Source: Gigaspora margarita (lineage: Eukaryota; Glomeromycota; Glomeromycetes; Diversisporales; Gigasporaceae). From it: a stretch of 64,000 nt of DNA. Below are positions 34,541 to 48,205 of this stretch, piece after piece. The translations under genes and the position numbers were made by a program. The DNA lies in NCBI GenBank assembly GCA_009809945.1, contig WTPW01000436.1:199177-263176 (forward strand), in the 5' to 3' direction. How positions within the stretch are numbered: the stretch's first letter is position 1; every line of letters starts with the position of its first letter. The notes beneath the pieces were generated by a model. That model did not search any database and was not told where the DNA came from. It saw nothing but the letters and a program-made list of their open reading frames with translations.

Positions 34541-35564
34541 AAGAATCAGATCTATGGCTAAAAACTACTAACTACACTACCATCTAACTAAACCAATATC
34601 TTTGAATGATACAAAATGCCTAAACCTTGAATTGATAGAAGAAAAAGACATAGTAGATTTGGTCTGCATCTGAAGATACTTTAGAGTCTTGCTACAAGAA
34701 TAGTAATTAACCTTCAAATGATCTTTATATAACCTCAAATGACCCTAATTTTATTATGAATTTTAGTTCAAATTGAATGAAAGGCAAATGACCACTAATT
34801 TTACTATATTAAGCAACTTAATAATATCATATAATCACAGAATTTAGCTAATACAAATTTGATGTATTAAAGGAAATTATCAGTTTATATTGCTAACTAC
34901 TATTGACTCAAATCTATACTAGAGCTAACACTTCTACTTTGGTTTTGAAAGTTAAACTCAACTAAGCTAAACTCTATCTAGGTAGTTAGAATTTGAACTC
35001 CAACTGAGTTATTATTTTATTGAAGTAAAAAAGTGGGCCTTATATATTTTTCTTCTATATAGAAAATATATACAGATTGCTCTAGCAACTAGAATTGCAA
35101 TTTGGATATGCCAAGATGCAAGACCTGAATATGTCAAGGTATAAAAATATGTTATTGCTTGGCAGAAAAGAGAATAAATAAACAATAGCAGCAAACTAAG
35201 CAAAATACCAGGTGTGAAAACTAGATTGTGACTCTAACATGTGCAGTTGCCAAGTGCTCAAACCAGTAATTGCTATGGCACATTTCTTTCCTATTTGGGG
35301 CTATCTAATTCTACTAGCTATGGTCAAGAAGTTTATACTCAATAGTTACACAAAGTGTTACAATTTTTAAATATATTGTGTAATCTAAATTAGCCAATCA
35401 TATGCTAAAATAAGTAAAACAAATTAAATTAAATTATTTTTTAAGTTTTTTAAAAAAATTTATTTTTTCAAAATAAATTTTGATTGCTCAAAAAATTTTA
35501 TAATAAAAATCTAAGTTTTTAATTGGTCCAAATATAAATCATATATGTTCAATTTTTATTCTTA
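34541..35564. other. AT-rich stretch, no gene seen
   Basis: Only short ORFs without motifs. A 63-residue minus ORF at 35012-35203 is hydrophobic and of low complexity; not called. Confidence 0.5.
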
Positions 35565-36379
35565 ATGGGTATCCGTTAGCCCTCTGTACTAAATTTAGTA
35601 CAAATTCAAAAAATTATTTTACAATAACAAACTAAATATTTTATTTGAAATTTTGCTAAAATTTACATTAAAACAATACTTTTATTATGCCAAATTTTAG
35701 CAGTATTTATTAATAAAACTTTTATATAAATTGATCTTAAGCTTCTTGAATTTTGTGCAAATTTTGCTGTAATTAATTTAGTACACCTCTAAAAGAGCTA
35801 TATTGTATAAAAATTTATAAGAAAATAAAAAAAATTAAAATTTTAAATTATTTTAGATCTAACTTTGATTTTAGAATAGTTAAAAAAAATAATAGTTTTT
35901 TAAAATAGTTAAATTAAACCTGCTTTATTGTGATGCAGTCTAAAAATAGGTAGTTTTTTATAATAAAACATATGAAAAACATATAAAAAAATTAGCAAAA
36001 TTAAATAACATATAATGTTTTATCTACAGAACCAATTTTAATAATTTTATTATCATTAGAATCAGAAAAACTAGCTTTACAACATATTAGAAATTTAAGA
36101 AAGCTTTATTAAATAAAATTTTGTATTATTGACAATTTAATACTTTTTTTTAGTGTTTTTGGTCATTTTTTGGTTGCACTTTTTGTAGCAAACAATTTTT
36201 AAACTTTTTAATATAACTTTTATAAGTTTAAATAAACAAGTACACTTTATAAATATAGGATTACATATTGGATAAATTTAATTTGAAGTTTATAATCAAA
36301 ATTTTACAAAATTTAGCTTTTAAAACTGTACTAAATTAAGTATTTTGTACTAAATTTAGTACNGCTAACGGATACCCAT
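35565..36379. mobile_element. TIR element with GGGTATCCGTTAGC ends
   Basis: ATGGGTATCCGTTAGC at the left and GCTAACGGATACCCAT at the right are inverted. Just inside each is the palindrome GTACTAAATTTAGTAC. Flanking TA at 35563-35564 and 36380-36381 fits a TA target. Non-coding, 815 bp. Confidence 0.7.
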
Positions 36380-36946
36380 TAATATAAAAATAATCTAAAT
36401 TTAAAAGCTATTACTCTTTATAGAAATTATATTTTTAAAATCTAANTAGTAATTTTGTAGAGCATGTCTTGATAAGCAAAATTACCAGTTAGTTTTTTAA
36501 ATNTTTAATTTTTTAAAGAGTTAATACATTTTAAAAATCATCTATTATATTGATGAGTTAAGACTTCCTGCACCATATACTCATCATAGGAGAAATAATA
36601 CTATTGTAATGATACAAACAAAGTGTAAAATACACCAAAGTAAACAAATAAAAAAAAGGCTTGGCAGGAGTCCTTTACAATATATAGTTCTTTTCTATCA
36701 TCTNATGGCTAGCACAATGATCGCAAAATTTAGTGTACAGTATATATTTACTATATGTTCTGATAAGTAAATTCAATCTGGTACAATCCTAGGCAATGTT
36801 GTTAGACTAATGTTGTTACTGTAGTCGATTTTGGACTTTCGAAATTATATGTCGAAATTCTAAATTAATTTCAAAAGCCTAAACTAATTTCTAAATTTTA
36901 AATAGCGTCAAAATGTTAAATAGTTACAAATGTCTAAATTGGTTTT
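36380..36946. other. AT-rich stretch, no gene seen
   Basis: Contains three scattered ambiguous bases. No repeats or motifs of note. Confidence 0.4.
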
Positions 36947-38013
36947 GAATCATTTCACTGAACCGACAAGCAATTCATCGACGTGTTTATTTTACAGACA
37001 ATCAATTCGCAGACAAGCTTATTTAATAGACAGTTTATTTGACCAACAAGCTATTCATAAACAGTTTTTTCACCGACAGCTCATTTTTAGCAAAAAAGAT
37101 TTTCTTATAAATTATACAACTTTAACACTAACTATAAAGAAATAACTGGAATTTTTTGTCTAAGGAATGAATCATTGGTGAAATGAGCAGTCTGATATTT
37201 ATATGTCAAAATTTAGANATTAAGTCAAATTTAGAATTTGACATTTCGACGTTATGTCTATAAATATTTAGTCACGCAAATGTCTAAATATTTGATTAAA
37301 TAGCGTATTTCGACTAACAACATTATGCAAGACAGAATTATTTATGAAAATTTACGAAAGTCGAAATCTCTCGTAAACCTAATCCTTTCCGCGAAGTCTA
37401 AACCTCCACTAAAATCCATAAAAGATGAAATTCCCGATAAAACTTGAAACTCATATTGAAAGACGAAACTGCTGATGAAAGATAAAGTCTTAGGGGCTGT
37501 GCCCCAAGTTTGAGGTGAAGTTACAATGTTTTAGTAATCTTGATCATAAATATGCAGTAAAATACTGTAAATTAAACCCTGTCTTATATTTGCAATAAAA
37601 CAAAGAAAATTGAAAATTTATTTGCGAATTGTTTTTTTAGCTATTAAAGCTAATTATTATTGTTCTCATCCCTAAGACTTCTTCACAATATTAAATGCTT
37701 CAAAGTTTATATTTCCACGACCTTTGCTTGAGGGGGTAAAATGAAACGAACATGTGAAAGGAAATGTAAAAATGAACAAATATGGGCCAATTTCATTGGT
37801 CGATATCAATCAGGTGATTGGCGAGAGTCATCCAGCGTTTTGATTGGTTGTTCCTTTTTCGGAGGGAGATTTCAGCTATGTTAACCAAAAAATTAACTTC
37901 CTACGGTCATAGGAGAAATTTGATTCACAATATATAAAATCTTCATTGCAAACTTATTTTAAAATTGTAATTTTTAGAAAAAGATTGATAAAAGATTATG
38001 CATATAATATTCA

Positions 38014-38563
38014 TTAATTTTCATCAATCCATTTAGTTAGAACTGTTTCAAGCTCTTTAATCTTTAAAGGTTTTCCGAGAAAATCGTTTATCCCTAACTC
38101 GATGCATTATTTTGTATTTCCTCGGTAAGTAAATTCGTTAGAATAATAATCGGTATATTTGAAATTGGTGGCCTCATAGCTCTAATCGCTCGTGAAACAT
38201 CAAAGCCTGACATTATTGGCTAAAATTGATTGTGACGTGATATTTCATCAAGAATAAATATAATATAAATGAATTAAACAATTACTTACTAAGTTACATT
38301 CTAATAAAATTAGGGAAATCCTGCAAGAATTTATTTGTTCCAAATCTAAATTAGATGAACCTGAATATGCATCATTTAATAGCTTAAATTCAGAATCAAT
38401 CAATCTGACTGCTTCTTGACCACTTGTTGAGGAGATCGTTGAATAACCAAGTTTTGAGACTTGTTGCAATGTATTCTAAAATCAAATTTAATTAAAGAAT
38501 TGGTAACTAATGAACTTGCATAGTTAAATTAATTTACCTCAAGACCAATAGAATCATTATCCT
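38014..38563 (-). pseudogene. Kinase copy 2, C-terminal receiver, frameshifted
   Basis: DNDSIGLE, the LILLECNL strand and PIMSGFDVSRAIRAM are shared with copy 1. A single T is missing near 38106, shifting the frame after TEEIQN. The conserved Lys segment (FLGKPLKI) is thus out of frame. Confidence 0.65.
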
Positions 38564-38646
38564 ACAAATAATATTAACCATAAATTAAAGAATTATAGTA
38601 AATAAGATGCACTATTAGACCAAATAAATAAATGGAAAAGTCATAC

Positions 38647-40254
38647 CACACATAAAATACATTTTCCGCTAAAATCTTTANCAGAAATACATTTTCTCTT
38701 AAAATCTCTTCCAATTATANCTTGATNTATATCTTGACTCTTATTTCCAATCTTATGAAATCCATAATCTCTTACTCGCTTTAGAATATTTTCATCAATN
38801 TGCATGCTCATATTATTTTCATATGTAACTTCATTTTTTCCCATATGCATAAATTGATTAATTAATTTTTTCCATGTAATTGGAGTATAAATAATGAAAG
38901 TTGATCCTCCAACTTTTCCAATTACTCTTTTTGCTAATTCATTTCCTTCATTATTTGGAAATACTATAAAGATTATTACTAAATTATTACCATTCATTTC
39001 TAATCCTCTTNACTCTAATGCTGCATCCACAACTTCTTCAGTATTTTTATTAAGGCTAATAAATGCTATATCATAAGCAGGTTTATCATGTGATTCTTTA
39101 TATGCCTTTGCTGCTCTACTAGCCTTGTCAAAAGTATCGAATGCATCAACTTTTTCAACATTTTTGAGATAATTTAATATTACATTTCTCATCATTTCGA
39201 CTGGATGAATTATTAATANTCTTTTTTGCCTTATAGCATGAGGTAATTTATAAATTAATTGTTCATTAAATTGCATACTTAAAAACGGAGATTTAAATTT
39301 TGAAATCGTAGTNATAGAAGATAATAGCTCAATATTCCATGAAAACCAAAATTTGCTTCCTTTTCCCAACTGACTTTCTGCATTAATTTCTCCTCCATCA
39401 ATTTCTATTAGGCTTTTACATATTGAGAGACCAAGTCCTGTACCATCTTGTCTCCTAGTTATCGACATATCACCTCGTGAAAAGCTTTTCCAAGCATGTT
39501 GTATATATTCAGGATCCATTCTATGATTATTATTGTTAAATATAATTAGCGTTAGATGATATACTTGTTAAAATATAAAGCATACGCATCATAAGAGCTT
39601 ACCCAATGCCAATGTCACTTAATTCAATTAGCAGGACACCTTTGTTTATTATTTTACTGTTAGTTGGATTCATATTGTTTTCATCAATGTCTTCGCACGA
39701 TGGCATTGAAATTGTCAGTATTATTTCACCTTGTTCTGTAAATTTAATTCTAAGAAATTAGAATGGATTCTAATGAATATAGTAGTTTATGAAATAAAAA
39801 TAAACTGAAAAAATTATATAAATATAATTACGAATTTGATAATAAATGGAATAGAACTTGTTTCAGCCTAGTAAATATGCAAAAGATAAGTTATGAATTC
39901 TATTTTTTCCTTATAATAATATAAGATCAATTACCTTTCAGGATCACTCTTAACATATCTCGGTAATTTATCTACATCGTAATTTATAATTAGCTCAATT
40001 TTTTTAGNCCCAGCCTTTTCTCCAAACATCTCAATTGTATCATCAAATAATTCTAATAAATCAAATGTTCTGTTTACTAGAGTTATCTTTTGTGCTTTTA
40101 ATTTTGCTGCATCAAGAATATTATTTATTATAGATAACACAACATCCGAGGCGCGTGCCATGATATTAATCATGTCCCTTTGTTCAACAGTCAAGTTAGT
40201 ACCTTCAAAGGAAGAAAGTATGGCTACTACCGCTCCTTATGGTGTTCGTAATTC
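38647..40254 (-). pseudogene. Kinase copy 2, second kinase core, with nonsense codon
   Basis: The exon begins ELRTP, then TAA, then GAVVAI in the same frame. Where other kinases have Leu or Met this is a stop, so the second core would not be made unless translation reads through. Beyond it N, G1 and G2 boxes are intact and the pseudo-receiver is like copy 1 with a few substitutions and ambiguous bases. Confidence 0.65.
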
Positions 40255-40323
40255 TGTGAAATTAAGATCTATTAGTATAATAAAAATTTGGGTTTAAAGT
40301 GTGAAACAAAAATAATTTACCAT

Positions 40324-41425
40324 GCGAAGTATTTGCTAATATTTGACCCTTTGCATTATTGGCAATTTCGGCAGCATTTATTTGAATTTCTAATGCGTTA
40401 TTCTGCTCTAACAAGCTTTTATAAGTTATTGCTAAGCTTATTTGATTCGATATTTGTTGTAACAACTCTATTTCAGAATCGAACCAAACAGAATTTGATG
40501 GCCTATAGATTTTTATCCATCCCCGAAAATCATTATTCAACAATATTTTTATAGATAATATGGATACATTTTTACGAATATCTTCGCAGTACACGTCCAG
40601 AGAAATAGTTATTCCAGAATTGTTATTTAAAGATTCTTGTAAATTAGTGAAAATTTGTGATTCACTCCTATCAGTATAGCTAATTTCCACGAAAGGATTT
40701 GCTGTGTCTTCAAATAATGCAAGTAATTTGTTATTCTTAAATTCATCTTGTTCATTTGAAATAATAGTTATTCTTTCACATGGTATTCTATGAAAGATTT
40801 CCTCAGCAATATAATGTAATGTTTCCTTTATATTTGAACTGGAAAAAAGTTCGGTCGATATTGAAAGTAATAATTGATTTATTCCTTCTTGCTTACATTG
40901 TTGTGATATTATCTTGCGACGAAGAAGTGAGAGATCAATATTAGCGCGAATACGGATAATTAGTTCTTGAGCAGAAAATGGTTTTATTAAATAATCAACT
41001 GCTCCTTTATCTAGACCTAAAATTAAATTCATTATATCTGATATATATATATATATATTGATAAATAAAATAAATAGTCTACCGATAGTTAAAATTACCT
41101 TTAATTTTAGAATCTTCATCAGCTTTTGCGGATAATAATATTACAGGAATCAACTGAGTTTTTGTATTAGATCTTAACGCATCTAACAATTCGTATCCAT
41201 TCATATTTGGCAACATAACATCTATTATACATTATATCAGTATAATTCAACGATTATTTTGAGTTATATATCGAATCAAAATATTATAATTATAAAATTA
41301 CTTACCACTGAGAATTAATTCAGGCAATTTGTCAGTCTTTTTTAAAATCTTTATAGCATCTCTGCCGTCATGAGCATTAATGACATCAAATTCTTTTAAC
41401 AGAATCGATAAATAGTTTCTACAAA
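40324..41425 (-). CDS. Kinase copy 2, receiver 1, second GAF and second H box
   Basis: From about 41149 downwards this is base-for-base the same as copy 1 as far as I could follow, apart from one position that is ambiguous there. Above 41149, in the receiver exon, differences appear at several percent. Receiver motifs (DVMLPNMNG, IKPF) are kept. Confidence 0.7.
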
Positions 41426-41479
41426 CATGGATCATTAAAAGAAATAATTTACAATTATCTATTTATTAGAAATTCTTAC

Positions 41480-43105
41480 CTCATGTCATTATTATCATCA
41501 ACGAGTAATATTTGATGTTTCTTTCTAGCGGCAAGATCATCCATGGAGGAAGGAGATGAAATATCTTTAATGGAAACTTTACCAACACTCCAATCATCGT
41601 CAACTGACAATTGATTCCTATCAAATTGAGCTTCAGGTATCCTATTTTTTGCCCATTGAGAACATTCTTCTAAATAAAGCTGTCGATTAATGCATAATTC
41701 CTGACCATTATTTATTGGTTTTTCGACGTTATTAAAGCGTATTTGATTTGTTGGTGGGTGTTCACATCCTATTGGAAACCAATATTTAAACGTCGTTCCT
41801 TTATTTACTACAGAAGTAACAGTGATATCTCCTCCATGGCGTGTAATAAGTTGTTTGACGAGAGCAAGTCCTATTCCGGTACCTTCATGACTACGTGAAC
41901 TTTGGGATTCTACACGATAAAAGCGCTGGAATATATTTGGGAGAGCGATTTCTGGTATTCCAACTCCTGAATTAAAAAGCCAATTCAAATATCGATATGG
42001 TAATATTGTACATAAATTCCAATAATAAATCCAAAACACAAAGTTAAAATTTATAGAAGTTATTATCATTTTTAAGTAGTTATCTACAGTGGAACAATAA
42101 GTTTAGTAGGGATTGGAACCGCCTAAAAATTTTTCTTAATTGTTTAATCGTTTAACTGTTTAACCGTTTAATTTGGCGGCATTAAAATAATTCCGGCCCA
42201 CGGCTAAACGGTTCCAATCCCTAAAGTTTAGTAAGGAATATTACTAACCTGTATCTGATACTTCGAGAACTATCATCTTTTTCTTAGCTTTATATCAAGA
42301 TATAAGCGAATGATGACACGTCCATTCCAAGTATGTTTTAATGCATTCGAGCCTATACAAACAAAATATCTTAGTTTCATCTCTATACATTTAAATGAAT
42401 GGACTTTATTGAAAATTCTAGACACATTTTTAGAGTATGCTTACAAAGATTAAATACAATTGTTTCATACATATCGTGATCTAAATAAAGTTTGTCACTT
42501 ATAGAGTGATTAAATTCATTTGAATGTGGAATATCGATAATGAAATCTAAGCTTAATGTTTCAGCCATGTTTTTAAAGCCTGAAACTAACTCTTGAGTAA
42601 ATTCAGCTATGTCAGTTTCTATATAATTCGCTTCTAATTGATTGGCTTCTATATTTGAAAACTATACAAAAGGCGAATCGTCATTAATAGAGTAGTTCAG
42701 GAATTAAGGGTATATGACTTACTTGTAACAAAATATTAATAAGTTTAAGCAATCGGCGAGAATTACGTCGTATAATTTGAAGATGTGACATTATTGGTGC
42801 CTCCTGGGAACTTGCACTAATTACATCTTCAAGTGGTGAAAGCATTAAGGTTAATGGAGCTTACATAATAATAAATTAATTAATAAATAAATAAATAAGG
42901 CTAAGTTTATTTGTACAATACATTCTTACAAGAATATTTTATGACATATAAATACTTTTTAATTCGTGGCTAATGCCCTGAAAAAACATGATTTTTTGGT
43001 AGTTTAAATCGGCTAATATCTTAGACCGCTTCCTTTCTTCTTCTATTGACTTCCCATGTAGCAAAAATGTATTCATCTGATTTGCGACTAGCTGACGGAT
43101 CATTA
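41480..43105 (-). pseudogene. Kinase copy 2, first kinase core
   Basis: H box ISHELK, N box YETIVFNLC|SNALKHTWNG, G1 and G2 boxes are all visible. The exon near 42245-42355 has lost one base between the RLYLD and KKKMIV codons. A 117-bp MITE sits in the intron just after the VSDTG exon, so it should not alter coding directly. The last exon (41973-41480) carries SGVGIPEIALPNIFQRFYRV, GTGIGLALVKQLI and the receiver start. Confidence 0.65.
42107..42223. mobile_element. hAT-type MITE in an intron of kinase copy 2
   Basis: Ends TAGGGATTGGAACCG and CGGTTCCAATCCCTA are inverted, with the 8-bp duplication AAGTTTAG at 42099-42106 and 42224-42231. Copy 1 has the empty site (near 14120). The interior repeats GTTTAACNGTTTAA. 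It is 117 bp long. Confidence 0.92.
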
Positions 43106-43158
43106 TGTTTTCGAAAATTCTCTAATAAGTATTATAAATTAAATGCAAAGAATGAAAG

Positions 43159-43655
43159 CATTTACATACTTTTAAAAATTCCATATATTGCTTATCAAGT
43201 GGACGCATCCGATTAATACCACAAATCAATACAGCTGATAAAGTTTGATCACCGCCAAGTGGAATTCTTGTTAATAAGAGTACAGCCTGAGAGTCGTCTT
43301 TTAAAATGACTTTCACATGAAGACCTTTCTTTATTAAAAGGTGTATTGGCCAAGATTCGCATTTTAAAAAAGAATTTGTTGTTGTTTCTCGTTTTAGTTC
43401 TATATATGTTTCGTGATTATTATCGGCTTCTTTAGATAAATCAATTATTTCGCGAGTTTCTGGAAAATAATCTGGAAAATGCCTTTCTTTTTTACTGTCT
43501 TCATCAAAGGTCGTGGCAGTTAGGCGAGCAATCAGAGTTTCAGAACCAGCATTTGATTTATGTTCGATAAAATAAATCAATGCGTACGGAATATCTGCAT
43601 TGTTATCTCTCAATACTTTTGTTATAATGTTACAGACACTATCCAATGATTTAAT
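43159..43655 (-). CDS. Kinase copy 2, first GAF exon
   Basis: Open throughout and about 93% like copy 1 by eye (SVCNIITKVLRDN ... PLGGDQTLSAVLICGIN ... KQYMEFLK). The donor after EFLK is GTATGT, a better match to consensus than in copy 1. Confidence 0.65.
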
Positions 43656-43747
43656 CTCTTTAAGAAATATTGTGCAAACGCAAACGCGTTAATAGACAAA
43701 GTCCATAATAATAATACAGTAACCCACTCAAATTTTTTTGTACTAAC

Positions 43748-43972
43748 CAGAAGTCCAACGTCCAAACTCGCTAAGTGTTTTAAATCTTCGAGCACTCAAA
43801 ACCTTCTGAGTAACTAACCTCTTGTGTTATACTATTTAAACCATAGACTGAGCCATCTGATTTGAAAATTGGGCTATATCCATAGTCACAGTATATTTCT
43901 TCATTGTATCCACTTCGGTATGATTCAATATATTGCTCTTTTTGAAATAAGGTTTTGCCTGTTGCCATTACA
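43748..43972 (-). pseudogene. Kinase copy 2, PAS exon, frameshifted
   Basis: TGKTLFQKEQ, EEIYCDYGYSPIFKSDGS and SITQEV follow copy 1. Then GTAACTAACCTC replaces GTAACCTCC, a net gain of four bases that looks like a duplicated TAAC, and the frame is lost before the RRFKTLSEFG block. Several residues also differ (SPIFK, VYGLN). Confidence 0.7.
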
Positions 43973-44433
43973 CTACATATTTAAGAGAAGTTTAGATATT
44001 AAAATGAATTTTCTTTAAATTACTTGAAGTTTAAAGTTTAAGGGTCTCATTTAAATATGTAAAACCTATTGAAAACCCATTTATTCTCTTTTTTAACATT
44101 CTACCCTAAAATCTAGCCAAATTGTTACACTCTAAATTTAATCCTAAAAATAGATTCAAATTACAGCTTCAGCTGTCACAATCATTGCTCAACCTACGTT
44201 TTAAGTTGTGAAAGGTGATAGTCAAGCATGATTGCTTCATTCGCTGATTTTCCTAATTCTATTTATCATTAAAAAATGTTAAGTTGACAAATCTTATTAT
44301 AAATATGTGATGTGAATTGATATAATTAACTGAATGAATTCTTCGCTATTTGATGAAATGCTATACAAACGAACAGAATTAGCGCTTTAAAACTAACTAA
44401 ATAGATAAGCCAGTGAATTATAAGATTATTTAC

Positions 44434-44724
44434 CTTTATTATATATCGTAATCAACTCAGGGCCGAGATAAAGACAGATGGGATATGCAGATTGGAGACA
44501 CAAATCCTAATATTGATATATTGGCACGCGATTTTTATAAATTTTGTTAAGAGCATCAAATTTTTTTCAAAAAAAAACAACTACAAAATTACCAATGCAT
44601 TTTTTATCATGGGCTCCCATGAATCCATGGGACCTAGAGAAGTCGTTGACCAATCGTAATTGTAGATAATGGTTGATTGCTCATTTTCGGTATCATCACC
44701 ATCATAGGTCAAAGGTTGAGACAT
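44434..44724 (-). CDS. Kinase copy 2, exons 1-2
   Basis: Exon 1 runs from ATG 44722-44724 (MSQPLTYDGDDTENEQ) to a GTAATT donor at about 44592. An upstream TTG at 44772 is in frame, but TTG starts are not expected in a nuclear fungal gene. Exon 2 encodes DLCLQSAYPICLYLGPELI and has a good GTAAAT donor. This copy preserves the pre-insertion sequence that the hAT element broke in copy 1. Confidence 0.65.
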
Positions 44725-47700
44725 ATGTATTAGAAATGAATGAAAAGACTGTCGAGGAGAATAATAGTTCAATGAATCATGAGAAGACTGTTACGCGGTT
44801 ATTTTATTATATTAAAACCATTAAAATTTTTTCATACTAGTTAGAGAACGGTTATTGTTGTAAAATTTTTTGATCTAGTTATATTTTGGCATAATGAGTA
44901 ACTTAAGCATTTATGTTCTTTATATATCAATATTTTGGGACATTTTCTTTTTTATATGTACATAATCAACATTTTGCATAAACCTATGTACGTACGTATA
45001 GTATTCTCAAAAGTAATTCAAAGTCACTTTGATAAAGATTAATTTTTCATTTGTGAATATCTGCAATTATATGTCGTTCAAGTAATACTTTTAAGATTAT
45101 GCCTTGCACAGGTATGTGCTTAGTAATATGTGTAACGATTTATGTCTCAATCAATTCAGTCATTAATAATTGAGTACAACACGAAGTACATTTTCACATA
45201 AAGCTATGTAGAAATATTACATAAATTATATTTAAAAATTATACATAGATCTACAAACCAATGTAGACTACTTACGTAGTTATAATTTATACATAAATAT
45301 AATTATTAATAATATTTATTTAGCAAGTACATATCTAAAATTTAAGATTTTTACTAAAACGCACCTATGGTGTTTTACATCTATGTATATATTATCCCAA
45401 AAACAGTCCAATTAATCTGTTCTAGATGTTCTAAGTAAAAATGCTCTACACACCTAAAAACCCTTCCCAAATCCTAACCCTAAGTACTTAACGTTAACAT
45501 GTAAATTTTGGGTTAAAATTTTTTATTTCAAACCTTAGAAATACCCAAAAAAAAACCTAATAAAACATATGATAGGTGCAAACCACCATAGGTGTGTTTT
45601 ATAATAAATGAAATTGAAAATATAATCATGTTTCAAGTAGCCAAATAAGTAAAATATTAAAGTAAAAGAAATGTTATAATTAGAGTTTGGGTTAGGGTAA
45701 AATTACGAGAAGAGCATTTTTATTTAGTAAACATAACAGGAATTACCCTAGTAAAATGTTGAGATATTGATTATTTCTTTTCTTAAAATTTATAATATAT
45801 AAAGGCTATATAATGATATATGTAAAATTTTTAATATATAAATTTTATATAAAATTTTTATCTCAATTTTAGGATATATAAAAGTTTTATAATTATGATA
45901 TATAAATTTATTAATATAAAAATTTATATAAAAAATGCATTCAGATATTTATAGCATATAAAAGTTACTAAATTAATATAATTCATAAATATATAACAAT
46001 AACATAAATTTCTACATAATTTTTTTATAAAAATTATTTTGATATAGTTTTTTATAAAATTCTATATTAGTTATGTATAAAAATTAATTTATACTAGCTT
46101 AATGCGCAGCATCGTGTGTCCGGAGCCTATATTTATCATGTAAAACGAGTTACATTAAAGTAAATATCGACGCGTGACGCAAATCAAAATATTTTGACGA
46201 TCAAAAAACGTAATTATTACATAAGTACACCAAATACAAAAGTTACAATTTTGTTGCAATTTTTGTATCACCTTAACTAAGCATAGAATGCCCAAAGCGT
46301 GGATGGGCAATAATTTTTATATAGTATTCTAGATTTTACTTTATAAAACAAATGACTTTGTGATGTATACTTAATCTCATTCACTCACCCGTATCCAACG
46401 ATTTAATTGATTATTGTGACGGATTAAAATGAAATCGATTAAAATGAAATATGTATAGTTTAAAAAAATTGATAAGCCATCGAAAAATAAATTTTTTTGG
46501 AGCGCATTTTTTAAGGTTAGGTGTTAAGATTAAAGGTTAGTTTTAAAGTAGAATTTATATTAAGCAAGTATAAGTGAGTTTTAGAAGGTTAAACAGAAAC
46601 GTACATTTCATTTTAATCTTGTTTCATTATGATCTACGATAATTATTAGGGGTCTTTTTTCGATAAACTGCTACACAAACCTTTGTTTGCGCAGACAATG
46701 CAAACTCCTGAAGAGGAAATAGCCAATCGGAGAGTGCAAATTTGACTATTCTGGATCAGCCCGTCAAAGAATTCGAACACATGTAAAAGGATGAAAAAGT
46801 GACAATACTCAAAAACTAATGTTTAAATCGATCTTGGCGCACTAATTAAAAATAACAGGAATGAAATTTTACATATAGTAAATGTCAATCAATCCTATAG
46901 CCTCTAACGTTAAGACACTAACCCTAAATTTTTATCACGCACTTTTGTTATTTGTAAAATTGTATTGCCTTTTTTGGTTCGTATTAACCGCACAAATAAG
47001 TAAGTGACGTTAAGATTAACAAACGGAACATTCAATAAAAAAATGTTTTTTTTTTTTTGGTCTCTATAAGAAATAAATATGCAATAAATAAGCAAAAATA
47101 TTGAAAAAAAACAGCTACACTAAGCCGTCGTAAAAGAAAGAATTATCACTAGTTAATGAAGTGTTCGGGTATTTTCGGGTAGTGAAGTATTGGTTTGGTC
47201 ATTGAACGATACGTTGAATAATGGGTAAGGATAAATTAAGAAGCAAATTTTCAGGAAAGCAGCCTTTTTAATTTACTTTTGACTAATAATCAAACATGTC
47301 AATATTATATACTTTATTATGAATTTAACATAAGTTTAAAAGACCGTTTTTGTTAAAACTCATTTTGTAATAAATTTTAACAACAAATAATTCTCAACCA
47401 CGATTGGCTAATCTTGTGGTCATACCAAATGTGGATATGATATGCTTTCATAAGATAATGTTCGTGCTTAGCAAATTTTTGTAAGGTAAAGTTGATTTAA
47501 TGCGAATACTTACGTACGCACATACATGCACTAAAAAAGAATGTCGGAATTATGTCACACAAATGGCAAAATGACTCCTCTGGCGTTTTGGGTACCAGTT
47601 AGGAAAACGAGATCCGTTGTGTTCCGGAGTGCCGCTTTGTATTTTGCAAATAAATATTCACTACTTCGAAAGATTTTTATAAACAATGATAATTTGCATA

Positions 47701-48205
47701 ATATAATATAATTCTTAGTTTTAGTGCATGAAATTGTACCGTCTTGTAAATCAATTGCTATGTTTTAAAGTTAAATTTGAATAGATAATACAGTATGTTC
47801 TGTATCATTTTTCCATTTACGTTCTTCAAGATTGTCATGTTACTTGCAAATTTAAAATAGGGGTGTTATTTTACAAAAATTTCTATAAAGAATAAATTCA
47901 CAAAGTATAGGTTAAATGCTTTTTTGATTACATATTGCGTGAAGAAAGTTTTAAAAAAGTATCTATTTTACACCCACATAATCTCTCTGATAGATGTAAC
48001 CTTTAGTTGCACTTGAAGATCGAGCAACTTAACTGAGTTTTGTTTATAAAAGATCCGACAATTTTAGATGAATTGGTGGAAAACTCACCTAATAATATGA
48101 ACTTGCTTCGACTGCCAATTGGTGAATATAGCAGTATTATAAACCCAATTATTCTAAATTTATTTTGAACATTGTGTTCGGTTACTCGATGCATGTTGCA
48201 AATTG
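44725..48205. other. 5' flank of kinase copy 2
   Basis: Collinear with 18102-23872 minus insertions. No gene seen. Near 45360-45590 ACCTATGGTGTTTTAC and ACCATAGGTGTGTTTTA form an inverted pair absent from copy 1, perhaps a decayed or excised MITE. The dispersed GAAATAGCCAATCGGAGAG family lies at 46.69-46.98 kb. Confidence 0.45.

Larger units (their letters stand above)
38014..44724 (-). pseudogene. Dual hybrid histidine kinase, copy 2 (several frame breaks)
   Basis: Same exon and domain order as copy 1. Exon 1 (44724-44593) is uninterrupted and its donor sites look good. Lesions against copy 1: a 4-base gain in the PAS exon near 43811-43820; a one-base loss in the HATPase exon near 42293 (TTTATATCAAG against TTTATAGTCAAG); TAA directly after the ELRTP codons of the second H-box region near 40238; and a one-base loss near 38106 in the last exon (GATGCATTATTTTG against GATGCATTTATTTTG). 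Each would end or shift the protein. Ambiguous bases (for example near 38682-38727, 39011, 39219 and 39313) add doubt. The Glu for Asp change in the last receiver is shared with copy 1, so it predates the duplication. Confidence 0.75.

Noticed and set aside
44722..44772. An upstream in-frame start at 44772 for kinase copy 2
   Set aside because: The codon there is TTG, and the first in-frame ATG is at 44722-44724 with a conserved N-terminus.
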